Shown piece by piece: positions 1 to 10,148 of a stretch of 64,000 nucleotides of DNA. The number at the start of each line of letters is the position of its first letter. Positions within the stretch are counted from its first letter, which is position 1. The translations under genes were made by a program, and so were the position numbers. Source of the stretch: an uncultured Rhodobacterales bacterium (lineage in GTDB: Bacteria > Pseudomonadota > Alphaproteobacteria > Rhodobacterales > Rhodobacteraceae); assembly GCA_903845215.1 (NCBI GenBank), contig CAIMWI010000075.1, forward strand, positions 62,001 to 126,000. The letters run 5' to 3'. The notes beneath the pieces are model-generated. The model was not told where the DNA came from, searched no databases, and saw nothing but the letters and a program-made list of their open reading frames with translations.

Positions 1-518
1 AGCGGCTTGTCCTCGCCCTCTAGCAACAATTCGCCCGAGGCGAAAATGGCGCCCTCGGTGCCGTTGAGCGGTTGGGCAAGCGTCGCACGATAGGTCTTTG
101 TGACATGGTGTTTGGGGCTAATAACGCGGTGCAAAAGGTCACCGTCATCGGTCAGCAACAAAAGACCCGATGTCTGCTTATCCAAACGGCCGATGGTCGA
201 GATCGCCGGATCGCGCCGTCTCCAACGTGCGGGCAAGATGTCATACACCAGCTTGCCGATTTCCTTGTGCGAACAGGTCATGCCCAAAGGCTTGTTCAAA
301 AGAATGACCATGCCCGCGATGGGATCAAGCGCTTCGCCATTAATCTTCATGCGGCTTTGCAAATCCGCAGAGATCGGGATTCGTTTGGCGACATCTGAAA
401 CTTTGGCTGCGTCTAAAAGGATACGCCCCGCCATCGCCAATTGCGCAACTTCTCGGCGCGACCCATAGCCCATCGAGGACAAGAGTTTGTCGATGCGAGA
501 TGTCGGGGTTTTGGCCAT
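1..518 (-). CDS. Pseudouridine synthase, RsuA/RluB family (3' end beyond window)
   Basis: Reverse-strand translation from ATG at 518: MAKTPTSRIDKLLSSMGYGSRREVAQLA...ILLNKPLGMTCSHKE...STIGRLDKQTSGLLLLTDDGDL; S4-like N-terminus and GRLDxxTSGLLLLTDDG motif. Missing from the ORF track because it runs off the edge. Confidence 0.9.
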   Translation of the reverse strand, partial: MAKTPTSRIDKLLSSMGYGSRREVAQLAMAGRILLDAAKVSDVAKRIPISADLQSRMKINGEALDPIAGMVILLNKPLGMTCSHKEIGKLVYDILPARWRRRDPAISTIGRLDKQTSGLLLLTDDGDLLHRVISPKHHVTKTYRATLAQPLNGTEGAIFASGELLLEGEDKP

Positions 519-864
519 TGGTTTTGGCTTCCTTAGATGGTCAGACAGGCCTGCAGGCAACTGGGCCAAGCCGGCTTTTCGCTGCGACGCATCTTTCCAC
601 TTTACCCTAATCCCGGGGGGCTGCAAAGCGGCCTCCCCGCCGTGGCGATCAAGGCGAGGGCTTGCAGAGCGCACCTGTTCCGAAGCGATTGGATCTGCAC
701 AAGGCCACAGCCGTTGATAACCCACTTACCCACAGAAGATTTTGCACAAAAGTCTTTACAGGCTTCCCTCATCCATCCACTATATCTAGTAAGGTTGGTG
801 TCGGCGCATACACCTCCTTGCCAGACACCCAGCCGCTGGTGGGTCGCACCCAAGAAGCGGCATA

Positions 865-1383
865 ATGATGAGGCCGGGCATGTCACTTGCAGAAGATCTT
901 ATAGGCTACGACGATCTGCATCCGATTGATGTGGTCGAAACCTTGGCAGAATACCACGATTGGGATTTTGACCGCGTGACCGAGGATCAGATCGCCATGG
1001 CCGTCGAAGGCCAGTGGCGCACTTATTCCCTCACCTTGGCTTGGTCGCCGCAAGACGAAACCCTGCGCCTGATTTGCACGTTTGAGATGGAGCCGCCCGA
1101 GGGCCGCCATCTGCAGCTTTATGACCTGCTTAACCGTTGCAATGACATGGTCTGGACGGGCGCCTTCACCTATTGGGCGGATCAAAAGCTGATGGTCTGG
1201 CGCTATGGTCTGGCGCTTACCGGTGGGCAGATTGCCGCCCCAGAGCAGATTGACCATCTGATTGGCGCGGCCGTCATGGCCTGCGAGCGCTTCTATCCGG
1301 CCTTTCAACTGGTGGCTTGGTCGGATCACACCCCCCAAGCTGCCCTCAAAGTCGCCATTGCCGAGGCTTACGGTCGCGCCTAA
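865..1383 (+). CDS. YbjN domain-containing protein
   Basis: ORF 172 aa; internal start MSLAEDLIGYDDLHPIDVVETLAEYHDWDFDR typical of alphaproteobacterial YbjN proteins. Confidence 0.75.
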   Translation: MMRPGMSLAEDLIGYDDLHPIDVVETLAEYHDWDFDRVTEDQIAMAVEGQWRTYSLTLAWSPQDETLRLICTFEMEPPEGRHLQLYDLLNRCNDMVWTGAFTYWADQKLMVWRYGLALTGGQIAAPEQIDHLIGAAVMACERFYPAFQLVAWSDHTPQAALKVAIAEAYGRA

Positions 1384-1412
1384 CTTGGCCCCGACGAATT
1401 TCGGAGGCGAGA

Positions 1413-2219
1413 ATGCTTGATACAGTGGCCCGCGACGGTTTGGTGCTTTTGGGATGCGGTAAGATGGGCACGGCCCTGTTGACCGGATGGTTGGCGGCGG
1501 GGGTGCCTGCATCCTCGGTTTGGGTGATTGAACCGAACCCCAGCGATTGGCTGAAAGCCAGCGACGTGCATCTGAACCTAGGCGTGCCGCCAGCGCCTGC
1601 AGTGGCCTTGCTGGCGGTGAAGCCGCAGATGATGGGCGCGGCCTTGCCGGCGTTGCAGGCCTTGGGCAATGGGACGACGCTGTTCATCTCGATCGCTGCG
1701 GGCACGTCGATTGCCACCTTCGAGGCCGCCTTGGGTCACCGCACCCCCATCGTGCGCACCATGCCCAACACGCCCGCCATGGTCGGGCGTGGCATCACTG
1801 GCATCTGTGCCAATGCAGCGGGGCAGTCGGGCCTGCCTTTGGCGCGTGCGCTGATGCTTGCCGTGGGCGAGGTGGTCGAGCTTGACGGCGAACACCAGAT
1901 TGACGCCGTCACCGCCATTTCCGGCTCTGGCCCAGCTTATGTCTTCCACCTGATCGAGGCGATGGCCGCTGCGGGCGAGGCCGAGGGTCTGTCGGCTGAC
2001 ATCGCCATGAAGCTCGCCCGCGCCACGGTCTGCGGGGCGGGCGAATTGGCCTACCGCTCGCCTGAACCCGCTTCGCAGTTGCGCATCAACGTCACCTCTC
2101 CGGGCGGCACCACGGCGGCTGCTTTGGCCCATTTGATGGACCCTGTCACAGGCCTGCCCCCCCTGATGGCCCGCGCCGCCCATGCTGCCGCCGAACGGGG
2201 GCGAGAGTTGGGAAAATGA
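1413..2219 (+). CDS. proC: Pyrroline-5-carboxylate reductase
   Basis: LLGCGKMGTALLTGWL Rossmann motif, RTMPNTPAMVGRGITGI, SGSGPAYVFHLIEAM, TSPGGTTAAAL; start set at 1413 after GGAGGCGA RBS. Confidence 0.95.
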   Translation: MLDTVARDGLVLLGCGKMGTALLTGWLAAGVPASSVWVIEPNPSDWLKASDVHLNLGVPPAPAVALLAVKPQMMGAALPALQALGNGTTLFISIAAGTSIATFEAALGHRTPIVRTMPNTPAMVGRGITGICANAAGQSGLPLARALMLAVGEVVELDGEHQIDAVTAISGSGPAYVFHLIEAMAAAGEAEGLSADIAMKLARATVCGAGELAYRSPEPASQLRINVTSPGGTTAAALAHLMDPVTGLPPLMARAAHAAAERGRELGK

Positions 2220-2548
2220 TCACCTACGCCGATTTCGAACAGGTCGACATCCGTGTGGGCCGCATTACCCGCGCCGAACCCTTCCCCGAGGCGCGCAAGC
2301 CTGCCTACAAGCTATGGGTCGATTTCGGGCCCGAAATTGGCGAAAGGCGATCCTCGGCGCAGATCACGGCGCATTATACTTGCGAGGGTTTGGTGGGCCG
2401 TCAGGTTCTGGCCGTGGTAAACTTTCCCCCGCGCCAGATCGGCAAGGTTCTGTCCGAGGTGCTGGTTCTGGGCCTGCCGGATGAGAACGGGCAGGTGGTG
2501 TTGATCGGGCCGGGGCAGGATGTGCCCTTGGGGGGGAAGTTGTTTTGA
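2216..2548 (+). CDS. csaA: tRNA-binding/chaperone CsaA-like protein
   Basis: 110 aa, FEQVDIRVGRITRAEPFPEARKPAYKLWVDFG...QITAHY...VVNFPPRQIG. Confidence 0.85.
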   Translation: MITYADFEQVDIRVGRITRAEPFPEARKPAYKLWVDFGPEIGERRSSAQITAHYTCEGLVGRQVLAVVNFPPRQIGKVLSEVLVLGLPDENGQVVLIGPGQDVPLGGKLF

Positions 2549-3489
2549 AACTGTTGATCACGCGCACCATGCCCCAATCGGTCCTCGACCGCGCCCGCAC
2601 AAGGTTTGACGTGACCCACCGCGACTTGCACACGCCGATGGATGCGGCCGAGTTGCGCACGGCCCTGCGCGATTATGACGCCGTGCTGCCCACCTTGGGA
2701 GATCTGTTCAAGGCGGATGTTTTCGCTGATGTGCCAAAGCCCCGCGCGCAGATTCTGGCAAATTTCGGAGTGGGCTATAACCACATCGACGTGGCCGCCG
2801 CCCGCGCGGCGGGCCTGTCTGTCACCAACACCCCCGGCGCTGTCACCGATGCCACGGCCGATATCGCCCTGATGCTGATCTTGATGACCGCCCGCCGAGC
2901 GGGAGAGGGCGAGCGACTGCTGCGTGCAGGCGCGTGGACAGGCTGGCACCCGACCCAGATGTTAGGGATGCATGTGTCTGGCCGCACCGTGGGCATTATC
3001 GGCATGGGGCGGATCGGCAAGGCCATCGCCCACCGCTGCCATTACGGCTTTGGCATGAAGGTGGTCTATCACAACCGCTCCGAGGTCGACGCTGGTCTTC
3101 CCGCCAGCCAACTGCCGCTGGACCAAGTGCTGAAAGCCGACATCGTTGTGCTGGCCGTACCGGGGGGCGCTGCCACGCATCATCTGATTTCCGCCCCGCA
3201 ACTGGCGCAAATGCGGCCCGAGGCGCTGCTGATCAACATCGCGCGCGGCGATGTGGTCGACGAGGCTGCACTGGTTGCGGCCCTGCAAAGTGGCCAGATT
3301 GCCGGGGCGGGGCTGGATGTCTACGAATTTGAACCCCATGTCTCGCCCGCGCTGATGGCGATGGAAAACGTCACCCTGCTGCCCCATCTGGGCACCGCAG
3401 CACTAGAGGTGCGTCAAGACATGGGCCGGATGGCCGTGGACAATCTGTTTGCCCATCTTGACGGGCAACCCCTGCCCAATCCGGTCTGA
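2545..3489 (+). CDS. 2-hydroxyacid (D-glycerate-type) dehydrogenase
   Basis: NFGVGYNHID, VGIIGMGRIGKAIA, NIARGDVVDE motifs; TTG start overlapping csaA stop. Confidence 0.88.
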   Translation: MKLLITRTMPQSVLDRARTRFDVTHRDLHTPMDAAELRTALRDYDAVLPTLGDLFKADVFADVPKPRAQILANFGVGYNHIDVAAARAAGLSVTNTPGAVTDATADIALMLILMTARRAGEGERLLRAGAWTGWHPTQMLGMHVSGRTVGIIGMGRIGKAIAHRCHYGFGMKVVYHNRSEVDAGLPASQLPLDQVLKADIVVLAVPGGAATHHLISAPQLAQMRPEALLINIARGDVVDEAALVAALQSGQIAGAGLDVYEFEPHVSPALMAMENVTLLPHLGTAALEVRQDMGRMAVDNLFAHLDGQPLPNPV

Positions 3490-3498
3490 TCGCGCCCT

Positions 3499-5679
3499 TT
3501 ATGCCGAAACCGCAGCAAAGCGGGCATAAAACCCGTCCGCTTTTTCGGCCAGATCGGTCAGAAGGGCAGGGGGCGCAAAGCGGGGGCCAAGCTTAGACAG
3601 GTCGTGGCACATCTGAACCGCCGCCCCCGCGCCGATCCGGTCAAGCCACGAGAACGGGCCACCCGACCACGGCGCAAAGCCCCAGCCCAAAATGGCCCCC
3701 ACATCGCCCTCGCGGATATCGGTAAGAACGCCCTGTTCCAGCGCGCGCACCGCTTCTAACGCTTGGATCATCAGCAAACGGTGCTGCACTTGGGCCAGAT
3801 CGGGCTGGTCTTTGGCCACGGGCCAAAAGGCCCCCAACCCCTCCCACAGCCCCGTGCGTTTTCCCGCGCTGTCATAGGCGTAAAACCCTGCCCCAGCCTT
3901 GCGCCCCAAGCGGCCCTGCTCGGCCAAGGCAAAGATCACGCCATCAACCGCGCTGTCAGGATATACCGCCCCCATCGCCGCCTTGGTCGCCTGAGCAATC
4001 CTGACCGCCAAGTCAATCGAGGTTTCATCAACCAGTTGCAGCGGCCCCACCGGCATGCCCACCATCCGCGCGGCGGCTTCGATCAGGGCCGGTTCCACCC
4101 CTTCGGCCACCATGCGGATGCCTTCGTTGATATAAGGAATGATGCAGCGGTTGGCATAAAAGAACCGTGCATCGTTCACCACGATGGGCGTTTTGCGCAA
4201 GGCGCGCACGAAGTCCAGCGCTTTGGCCACGGCGCGGTCACCGGTCTTTGCCCCGCGAATAACCTCGACCAGCGCCATTTTGTCGACCGGAGAGAAGAAA
4301 TGCACCCCCAGCATCTTATCCGCCCTGCAAGAGGCCGCAGCCAAACCCGTGATGGGAAGGGTAGAGGTATTGGTGGCCAAAATGCAGGTTTCCGCCACCA
4401 CGGTTTCAACACGGGCAATCACCTCGGCCTTGACCTTGGGGTCTTCAAACACCGCTTCAATCACCAGATCGCAGGGCGCAAGGGCCGCGTAATCGGCGGT
4501 GGCGCTGATACGGCCCAAGACGGCGGCCTTGGTCAGGTCAGTGGCTTTGCCGCGCTGGATGTCTTTGTCCAGAAGGCTGGCAGAATGGCCTTTACCACGC
4601 TCTGCCGCCTCAACCGTGGCATCGACCAGCACCACGTTTATCCCCGCAATCGCCGCGACATGGGCGATGCCTGCCCCCATCATGCCCGCGCCGACCACGC
4701 CCAAACACCGCACGCTTTCATCCGGCAAAGCAGGCCGACGCGCGCCTTTGTCCAGCGCCTCTTTGTTCAAAAACAGGCTGCGGATCATCGCCCCTGCGGT
4801 CGGGTCAAGCAGAACCGAGGTAAAGGCCCGCGCCTCGACCTTGAGCGCGGTGTCAAAGCCTACCAAGGCGCCCTCGTAAGCCGCTTGCAGCACAGCGCGG
4901 GCGGCGGGATAAACGCCCATCGTCTTGCCCTGCGTCATCGCACTAACGGCGAGGTAGGTCATATAGCCCGAAGGGTCATAAGGCGCGCCGCCGGGCATTT
5001 TGTAGCCTTTTTGATCCCAAGGTTTCACCAGATCGGCGTCTTTGGCCGCCAAAACCCACGCCTTGGCCCGCGCCAAAAGCACCTCAGCTGGCACCACCTC
5101 ATCAATCAGGCCCGCCGCGGCCGCCTGCTGCGGGTCAAGCAGCTTGCCTTCCAACAAATAGGGCGCTGCCGCCTGAAGGCCCAGTTTGCGCACCAAACGC
5201 GTGGTGCCCCCCGCCCCCGGAAACAGGCCCACAAGGATCTCTGGCAGGCCAATCCTGGCCTTGGGCGTGTCAGCCACCAAGATGCGGTGACAGGCCAGCG
5301 GCAGTTCGTACCCGATGCCCAGCCCCGTCCCAGTCAAGGCTGCCACGATCGGCTTGGCCCCTGTCAGGGTCTTTGCATCCCGCCCGCCGCGCTCGATCTT
5401 GCGCAGCACATGGTGCAAGCGCATCACCCCCGCAAAGATCGCCTCCGCCCCGCCCGATTGCATCTGCGAGATGACCTGCAAGTCCATCCCGCCCGCAAAG
5501 TCTTTCTTGGCAGAGGTGATCACCACCCCCCGCACCGCCCCATCCCCCAAGGCGCGGTCGATCAAGGCGTCCAACGCGTCAATCCCCGCCAAGGATAAAA
5601 CATTCATCGACCGCCCCGCCACATCCCAAGTGATGGTCGCAACACCGTCGCTGTCGAGGGCATATAGGAAGTCAGGCAT
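3499..5679 (-). CDS. Fused enoyl-CoA hydratase/3-hydroxyacyl-CoA dehydrogenase (FadB/FadJ family)
   Basis: N-terminal crotonase domain plus VVGAGMMGAGIAHVAA NAD-binding motif, HFFSPVDKMALVEVI; start MPDFLYALDSDG at 5679. Confidence 0.93.
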   Translation of the reverse strand: MPDFLYALDSDGVATITWDVAGRSMNVLSLAGIDALDALIDRALGDGAVRGVVITSAKKDFAGGMDLQVISQMQSGGAEAIFAGVMRLHHVLRKIERGGRDAKTLTGAKPIVAALTGTGLGIGYELPLACHRILVADTPKARIGLPEILVGLFPGAGGTTRLVRKLGLQAAAPYLLEGKLLDPQQAAAAGLIDEVVPAEVLLARAKAWVLAAKDADLVKPWDQKGYKMPGGAPYDPSGYMTYLAVSAMTQGKTMGVYPAARAVLQAAYEGALVGFDTALKVEARAFTSVLLDPTAGAMIRSLFLNKEALDKGARRPALPDESVRCLGVVGAGMMGAGIAHVAAIAGINVVLVDATVEAAERGKGHSASLLDKDIQRGKATDLTKAAVLGRISATADYAALAPCDLVIEAVFEDPKVKAEVIARVETVVAETCILATNTSTLPITGLAAASCRADKMLGVHFFSPVDKMALVEVIRGAKTGDRAVAKALDFVRALRKTPIVVNDARFFYANRCIIPYINEGIRMVAEGVEPALIEAAARMVGMPVGPLQLVDETSIDLAVRIAQATKAAMGAVYPDSAVDGVIFALAEQGRLGRKAGAGFYAYDSAGKRTGLWEGLGAFWPVAKDQPDLAQVQHRLLMIQALEAVRALEQGVLTDIREGDVGAILGWGFAPWSGGPFSWLDRIGAGAAVQMCHDLSKLGPRFAPPALLTDLAEKADGFYARFAAVSA

Positions 5680-5740
5680 GGGTTTGGTTCCTGTGAAAAA
5701 CGCAAGGATCAAGGTGGCAACAGATTAAGAAAGCCATGCC

Positions 5741-6952
5741 CTAAATCCGCTCTAAAATCGTAGCAGCCCCCATGCCACTGGCCACACAAAGGGTGGCCAG
5801 ACCCAGCGTCTTATCGGCGCGCTCCATCTCGTCCAGCAAGGTGCCCAAAATCATGGCACCTGTAGCCCCCAAGGGGTGGCCCATGGCGATTGACCCACCG
5901 TTGACGTTGACCTGTGCCGGATCGACATCAAAGGCCTGTTTAAAGCGTAAGACCACGGCGGCGAAGGCTTCGTTGACTTCAAACAGGTCAATGTCGCGGG
6001 CACTCAGGCCAGATCCGGCCAGAATGCGCTGGGTGACGGGCACCGGGCCTGTCAGCATGATCGTGGGATCAGAGCCGATCTTGGCCGTAGCGCGAATGCG
6101 CGCGCGCGGCTTTAGGCCATACCGGCGGCCAAAGGCAGCGTCGCCCACCAAAACCGCTGCCGCCCCGTCGACGATACCGCTGGAATTGCCAGCGTGGTGG
6201 ATGTGGTGGATGCGCTCAAGATGGGGGTATTTCATCAAGGCCACCTTGTCGAACCCAGGCATCCCCTCGCCCATAGCCTGAAAGGCGGGTTTCAATGCCG
6301 TCAGAGCCGAAAGGCTGGTGTCCGGGCGCATGTATTCGTCATGGTCCAAAATCATCAACCCGTTGCGGTCGCGCACCGGAACCATGCTGCGGGAAAAGCG
6401 GCCTTCGGCCCAAGCCAGAGCCGCGCGGCGTTGGCTTTCCACCGCCAAAGCGTCGGCCTGTGTGCGGGTAAAGCCGTATTCGGTGGCGATCAGATCGGCC
6501 GAAATGCCCTGCGGCACAAAGCCTGTGCCCATGGCAAGGCTGGGGTCGACGGCGATGGCCGCGCCGTCCGAACTCATCGGAACGCGGCTCATCATCTCGA
6601 CCCCGCCTGCGATGTAACCTTGCCCCAACCCGCCGTGCAGTTGGTTGGCAGCAAGATTGACGGCGTCAAGACCGCTGGCGCAAAATCGGTTGATCGAAAG
6701 GCCGGGGATGGCCTGATCCAGCGACGAGGCCAGAACAGCCGACCGCGCCAAGCAGCCGCCCTGCTCGCCCACTTGGGTCACATTGCCCCAGATGACATCC
6801 TCAACCGCATGGCCGCTCAGCCCGTTGCGTGCCGCCAAGGCATCCAGCATCTGCGCAGACAGGGCCACGGCTGTGACCTCATTCAAACTGCCATCCGCCC
6901 GCCCCCGCCCGCGCGGGCTGCGGATTGCGTCGAAAATGAAGGCCTCGGTCAT
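5741..6952 (-). CDS. Acetyl-CoA C-acyltransferase (thiolase)
   Basis: INRFCASGLDAVNLAANQL active site, NVNGGSIAMGHPLGATGA, CVASGMGAA. Confidence 0.93.
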   Translation of the reverse strand: MTEAFIFDAIRSPRGRGRADGSLNEVTAVALSAQMLDALAARNGLSGHAVEDVIWGNVTQVGEQGGCLARSAVLASSLDQAIPGLSINRFCASGLDAVNLAANQLHGGLGQGYIAGGVEMMSRVPMSSDGAAIAVDPSLAMGTGFVPQGISADLIATEYGFTRTQADALAVESQRRAALAWAEGRFSRSMVPVRDRNGLMILDHDEYMRPDTSLSALTALKPAFQAMGEGMPGFDKVALMKYPHLERIHHIHHAGNSSGIVDGAAAVLVGDAAFGRRYGLKPRARIRATAKIGSDPTIMLTGPVPVTQRILAGSGLSARDIDLFEVNEAFAAVVLRFKQAFDVDPAQVNVNGGSIAMGHPLGATGAMILGTLLDEMERADKTLGLATLCVASGMGAATILERI

Positions 6953-7060
6953 GGCAACGTTCCTGCGCTAATGCTGCCCTGAAGCTATCCTTCTTCGCCC
7001 CAGGGCCACAACCCCGCGATGACGGGCCTTCTCAGACTTCTGATCGCCCCTTGCCCTTTT

Positions 7061-7081
7061 GAGTATTTAGACCAAGATGAA
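7061..7081 (+). repeat. Dispersed intergenic repeat, copy A (diverged; motif strand +)
   Basis: GAGTATTTAGACCAAGATGAA = reverse complement of TTCATCTTGGTCTAAATACTC. Confidence 0.6.
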
Positions 7082-7219
7082 TTAACCGGATGTTAAGGTT
7101 AAGGTGCCAGACTGTCCACGCGGTACAGGCTGGAGAGCCGATGACCGCCCGAGGTGAAGCCCCACTCTGACATGCCGGATAGCCAAAACGGAGCCTCAGG
7201 GTGGGGTGGACCTTGATCT

Positions 7220-7260
7220 TTCATCTTGGCGCAAATACTCCCCCGCCGGAGGCGTCCGCC
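7220..7260 (-). repeat. Dispersed intergenic repeat, copy B (motif strand -)
   Basis: TTCATCTTGGCGCAAATACTCCCCCGCCGGAGGCGTCCGCC. Confidence 0.75.
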
Positions 7261-7375
7261 GTCAGGGCTAGGCGCGACATGGTTTATGGCTAGCCTGTCT
7301 GAACGCCATGACAAAACGGCCAAACCCCCTTGCACCTGCGCCTTGACAGTCCACAATGCGGGCAAGGAGATCCAC

Positions 7376-7801
7376 ATGACCGATAAAGTGACCCATGCTC
7401 AGGCGGTGATGCCATCGCTGCCCCATGCCCAAAGCCTAGGAATGATCGTGGATCAGATGTCGGCGGGCAGCGCCGCTATCACCATGCCTTATGATCCCCG
7501 CCTGATCGGCGATCCGGCCACGGGCGTGCTGCATGGTGGGGCTATTTCGGCGCTGATGGATACAGCTTCGGGGGCGGCTGTCATGTGCCACCCTTCGGCA
7601 CCCGCAGCCACGGCCACGCTGGATCTGCGCATCGACTATATGCGCCCGGCCACCCCCGGTCAGGCCATCACCGCGCGGGCTGTCTGCCACCATGTCACGC
7701 GTACTGTGGCCTTTGTGCGCGTCACCGCCACCGATGCCGACGAAAGCCGCCCGGTTGCCATGGGCACGGGCACCTTTACGCTAGAAAGGCCATCTGCATG
7801 A
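7376..7801 (+). CDS. PaaI-family hotdog thioesterase
   Basis: GVLHGGAISALMDTASGAAV hotdog HGG motif; start after AAGGAGA RBS. Confidence 0.85.
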   Translation: MTDKVTHAQAVMPSLPHAQSLGMIVDQMSAGSAAITMPYDPRLIGDPATGVLHGGAISALMDTASGAAVMCHPSAPAATATLDLRIDYMRPATPGQAITARAVCHHVTRTVAFVRVTATDADESRPVAMGTGTFTLERPSA

Positions 7802-8292
7802 CCCGCAAACCCCCCGAACCGGTCGAGATCGTCAAATCCCGGCGCGAGGCGGCTTTGGCCCGTTTGATTGCCGGTGTGCCCTATATCGGCTTTCTGGGCG
7901 CGCGGTTTGATCGGCGCGGCGATGAATTGACGGCTGTTTTGCCATTTCATCCCTCGTTGATCGGCAATCCTACGATCCCCGCTTTGCACGGCGGGGCCAC
8001 AGCCGCGTTCTTAGAGGTGGCGGCGATCATCGAACTGGCGTGGTCCAGCCTGTGGCAGGATATGGAGGAGGGCCGCATTGACCCTGCCGCCGAAACCTTC
8101 CCCGCGCTTCCCAAGACCATCACGTTCACCGTGGATTATCTGCGCTCTGGCTTGCCGCGAGATGCCTATGCCCGCGCCACTGTGACACGCAGCGGGCGGC
8201 GCTTTGCCACGGTGCAGGTGGAAGCTTGGCAAGACAACCGCGCCAAGCCCTTTGCCCAAGCCACTGCGCATTTCCTGATGCCCGATCCCTAA
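7798..8292 (+). CDS. Second PaaI-like hotdog thioesterase
   Basis: PALHGGATAAFLEVAAIIELAW; ATGA overlap with preceding gene. Confidence 0.82.
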   Translation: MTRKPPEPVEIVKSRREAALARLIAGVPYIGFLGARFDRRGDELTAVLPFHPSLIGNPTIPALHGGATAAFLEVAAIIELAWSSLWQDMEEGRIDPAAETFPALPKTITFTVDYLRSGLPRDAYARATVTRSGRRFATVQVEAWQDNRAKPFAQATAHFLMPDP

Positions 8293-8295
8293 GGC

Positions 8296-9045
8296 TTAAA
8301 TCCGCAACCGCTTGAACAATTCTTGCGCGCCCCAGCCCGCCACCATGGCCATGAGCAGCGAGAGAACCCCGTAGATCAAAGGTTGCTCCATCGCCAGACG
8401 GTAGAGTGTCCGCTCGACCCCAGCTTTTTGGACGTCAATCTGACTTTCCTGCATATCCGTCACTGCGCCGCCTCGTGTCAGAAAGATGCGCACCTTATAG
8501 GGTCCCTCAACCAAATTGGCGGGCAGGCTGATGTCGGTGCGAAACAGCGCTTGGCGCAGCAACAGCACGCTTTCGGGGGCCAGCACGAAGGATCCTGACG
8601 CTTGGCGGATGCGTTGCAGCGCCTCGATATAGGGGGTTTGGTCGGCACTGGGGGCGGCTGCGGTGTCAATCGTTTGGGGGATGGTGATATGGTATTTGGC
8701 ATCCTCGGATGGCAGCAAGATATCTGCCACGGCTTTGGTCGAGGCCACAGCATAAAAACTGGGCGCAGCCGTGATCTTGACAGATCCGCGGTTCAGCCAG
8801 ATGCCCGCCACATAGTCTTTCTTGCGGATCATCAAGGGGGTCGAGGGGCCCTCGACCGTGATGATCACCTCCATCAGGGGCCAAGTGGGGGCTGGCCTGT
8901 CGCGTAGCGCCGCGCCATAGACCAGGATCGAGGCACCGTCAAAATTGGTGGTGATCGAGACGCCCGACTGGCTGACGCCGGAGACGATCTCTTCGCCCTG
9001 TACCGGAAGGGCCATCAGGCACAAAGCCAAAAGCCAGCCCTTCAT
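8296..9045 (-). CDS. TIGR02186-like membrane-anchored protein
   Basis: Signal peptide, ~200-aa extracytoplasmic domain, C-terminal TM; adjacent to TauE/SafE as is usual for this family. Confidence 0.75.
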   Translation of the reverse strand: MKGWLLALCLMALPVQGEEIVSGVSQSGVSITTNFDGASILVYGAALRDRPAPTWPLMEVIITVEGPSTPLMIRKKDYVAGIWLNRGSVKITAAPSFYAVASTKAVADILLPSEDAKYHITIPQTIDTAAAPSADQTPYIEALQRIRQASGSFVLAPESVLLLRQALFRTDISLPANLVEGPYKVRIFLTRGGAVTDMQESQIDVQKAGVERTLYRLAMEQPLIYGVLSLLMAMVAGWGAQELFKRLRI

Positions 9046-9995
9046 GCCGCCACCCGCGTGACAGAGTACAATTCAGCAGGCGTCAGCAGCAAGTCAAAGC
9101 CGATCTTGATCGCAACCGCCAGCACAAGAAGCGCCAGCAATATCCGCAACTGTTCTGCCTTAAGCCGCACGCCGACCCGCGCACCGATCTGCGCGCCGAT
9201 CACCCCGCCCATGATCAACAAAAGCGCCAGCATCATATCCACCGTGTGATGGGTCACCGCATGGACCAGTGTGGTATATCCCGTCACAAAAGTGATCTGA
9301 AACAAGCTGGTTCCGACCACAACCTTGGTGGGCATCCCCAAAATGTAGATCATCGCAGGCACCATCACAAAACCGCCGCCCACCCCCATGATCGCCGACA
9401 AAAAGCCCACCGCTGCCCCCACCAACACAGGCGGGATGACCGAGATATAAAGACCCGAGGCGCGGAATTTCATCTTGAATGGCATCTTATGCACCCAAGA
9501 ATGCACATGCGCACGCTTGATGCGGGCCTGGCCAGTACGGCGCAAGGATTTGACGCTTTCCACCAGCATCATCCCGCCAATCAGGCCCAAAAACAGAACA
9601 TAAGACAGTTGCACAAAGACATCGGTCTGCCCAAGCCTGCTCATCAGGTCAAAGACATAGCCACCTACGGTGGAACCAGCCAAGCCCCCGCCTGTCAAAA
9701 CAGCACCCATCGGCAAATCCACCGCACGCCGCTTGAATTGCGCCAGTGCGCCCGAGATCGACGAGGCCACGACCTGATTGGCCCCTGTTGCCACAGCCAC
9801 TCCAGGGGGCACGCCGATCATCATCAGCAAGGGCGTGATCAAGAACCCGCCGCCCACACCGAACATCCCTGACAAAAAGCCGATCAACCCGCCTAGGCCC
9901 AAAAGGACAAAGGCGTTCACCGAGACTTCGGCGATAGGAAGATACAACTGCATTGTGCCTGTGGGTATGTGCCGGTTAGGGCGGGCCTGTTTCAT
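9042..9995 (-). CDS. Sulfite exporter TauE/SafE family permease
   Basis: Polytopic, GFLSGMFGVGGGFLITPLLMMIGVPPGVAVATG repeated as GFLSAIMGVGGGFVMVPAMIYILGMP. Confidence 0.9.
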   Translation of the reverse strand: MKQARPNRHIPTGTMQLYLPIAEVSVNAFVLLGLGGLIGFLSGMFGVGGGFLITPLLMMIGVPPGVAVATGANQVVASSISGALAQFKRRAVDLPMGAVLTGGGLAGSTVGGYVFDLMSRLGQTDVFVQLSYVLFLGLIGGMMLVESVKSLRRTGQARIKRAHVHSWVHKMPFKMKFRASGLYISVIPPVLVGAAVGFLSAIMGVGGGFVMVPAMIYILGMPTKVVVGTSLFQITFVTGYTTLVHAVTHHTVDMMLALLLIMGGVIGAQIGARVGVRLKAEQLRILLALLVLAVAIKIGFDLLLTPAELYSVTRVAA

Positions 9996-10148
9996 TCACG
10001 CTTGCGCGGCTTTTCGCCCTAAGTCAAACGCTTCTGGCCAAGTTTTTGTCCAAGCGGCCATTTCAGGTCAATGTGGGGCCAAAAAGTCGCACATGTCCCT
10101 CAAATCCTTAAGGAAATCACGCATAAAACGGTCGTCTTTTGCGAGAGA

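Noticed and set aside
714-740. DnaA-box-like sequences (reverse strand TGTGGGTAA) suggesting an origin
   Set aside because: Only one near-consensus box, no cluster, and no dnaA/hemE/parAB context.
3763-5598. 611-aa plus-strand ORF
   Set aside because: Exactly antisense to the well-supported fadB-like gene; His/Arg/Gln-rich composition is the usual shadow of a high-GC coding frame.
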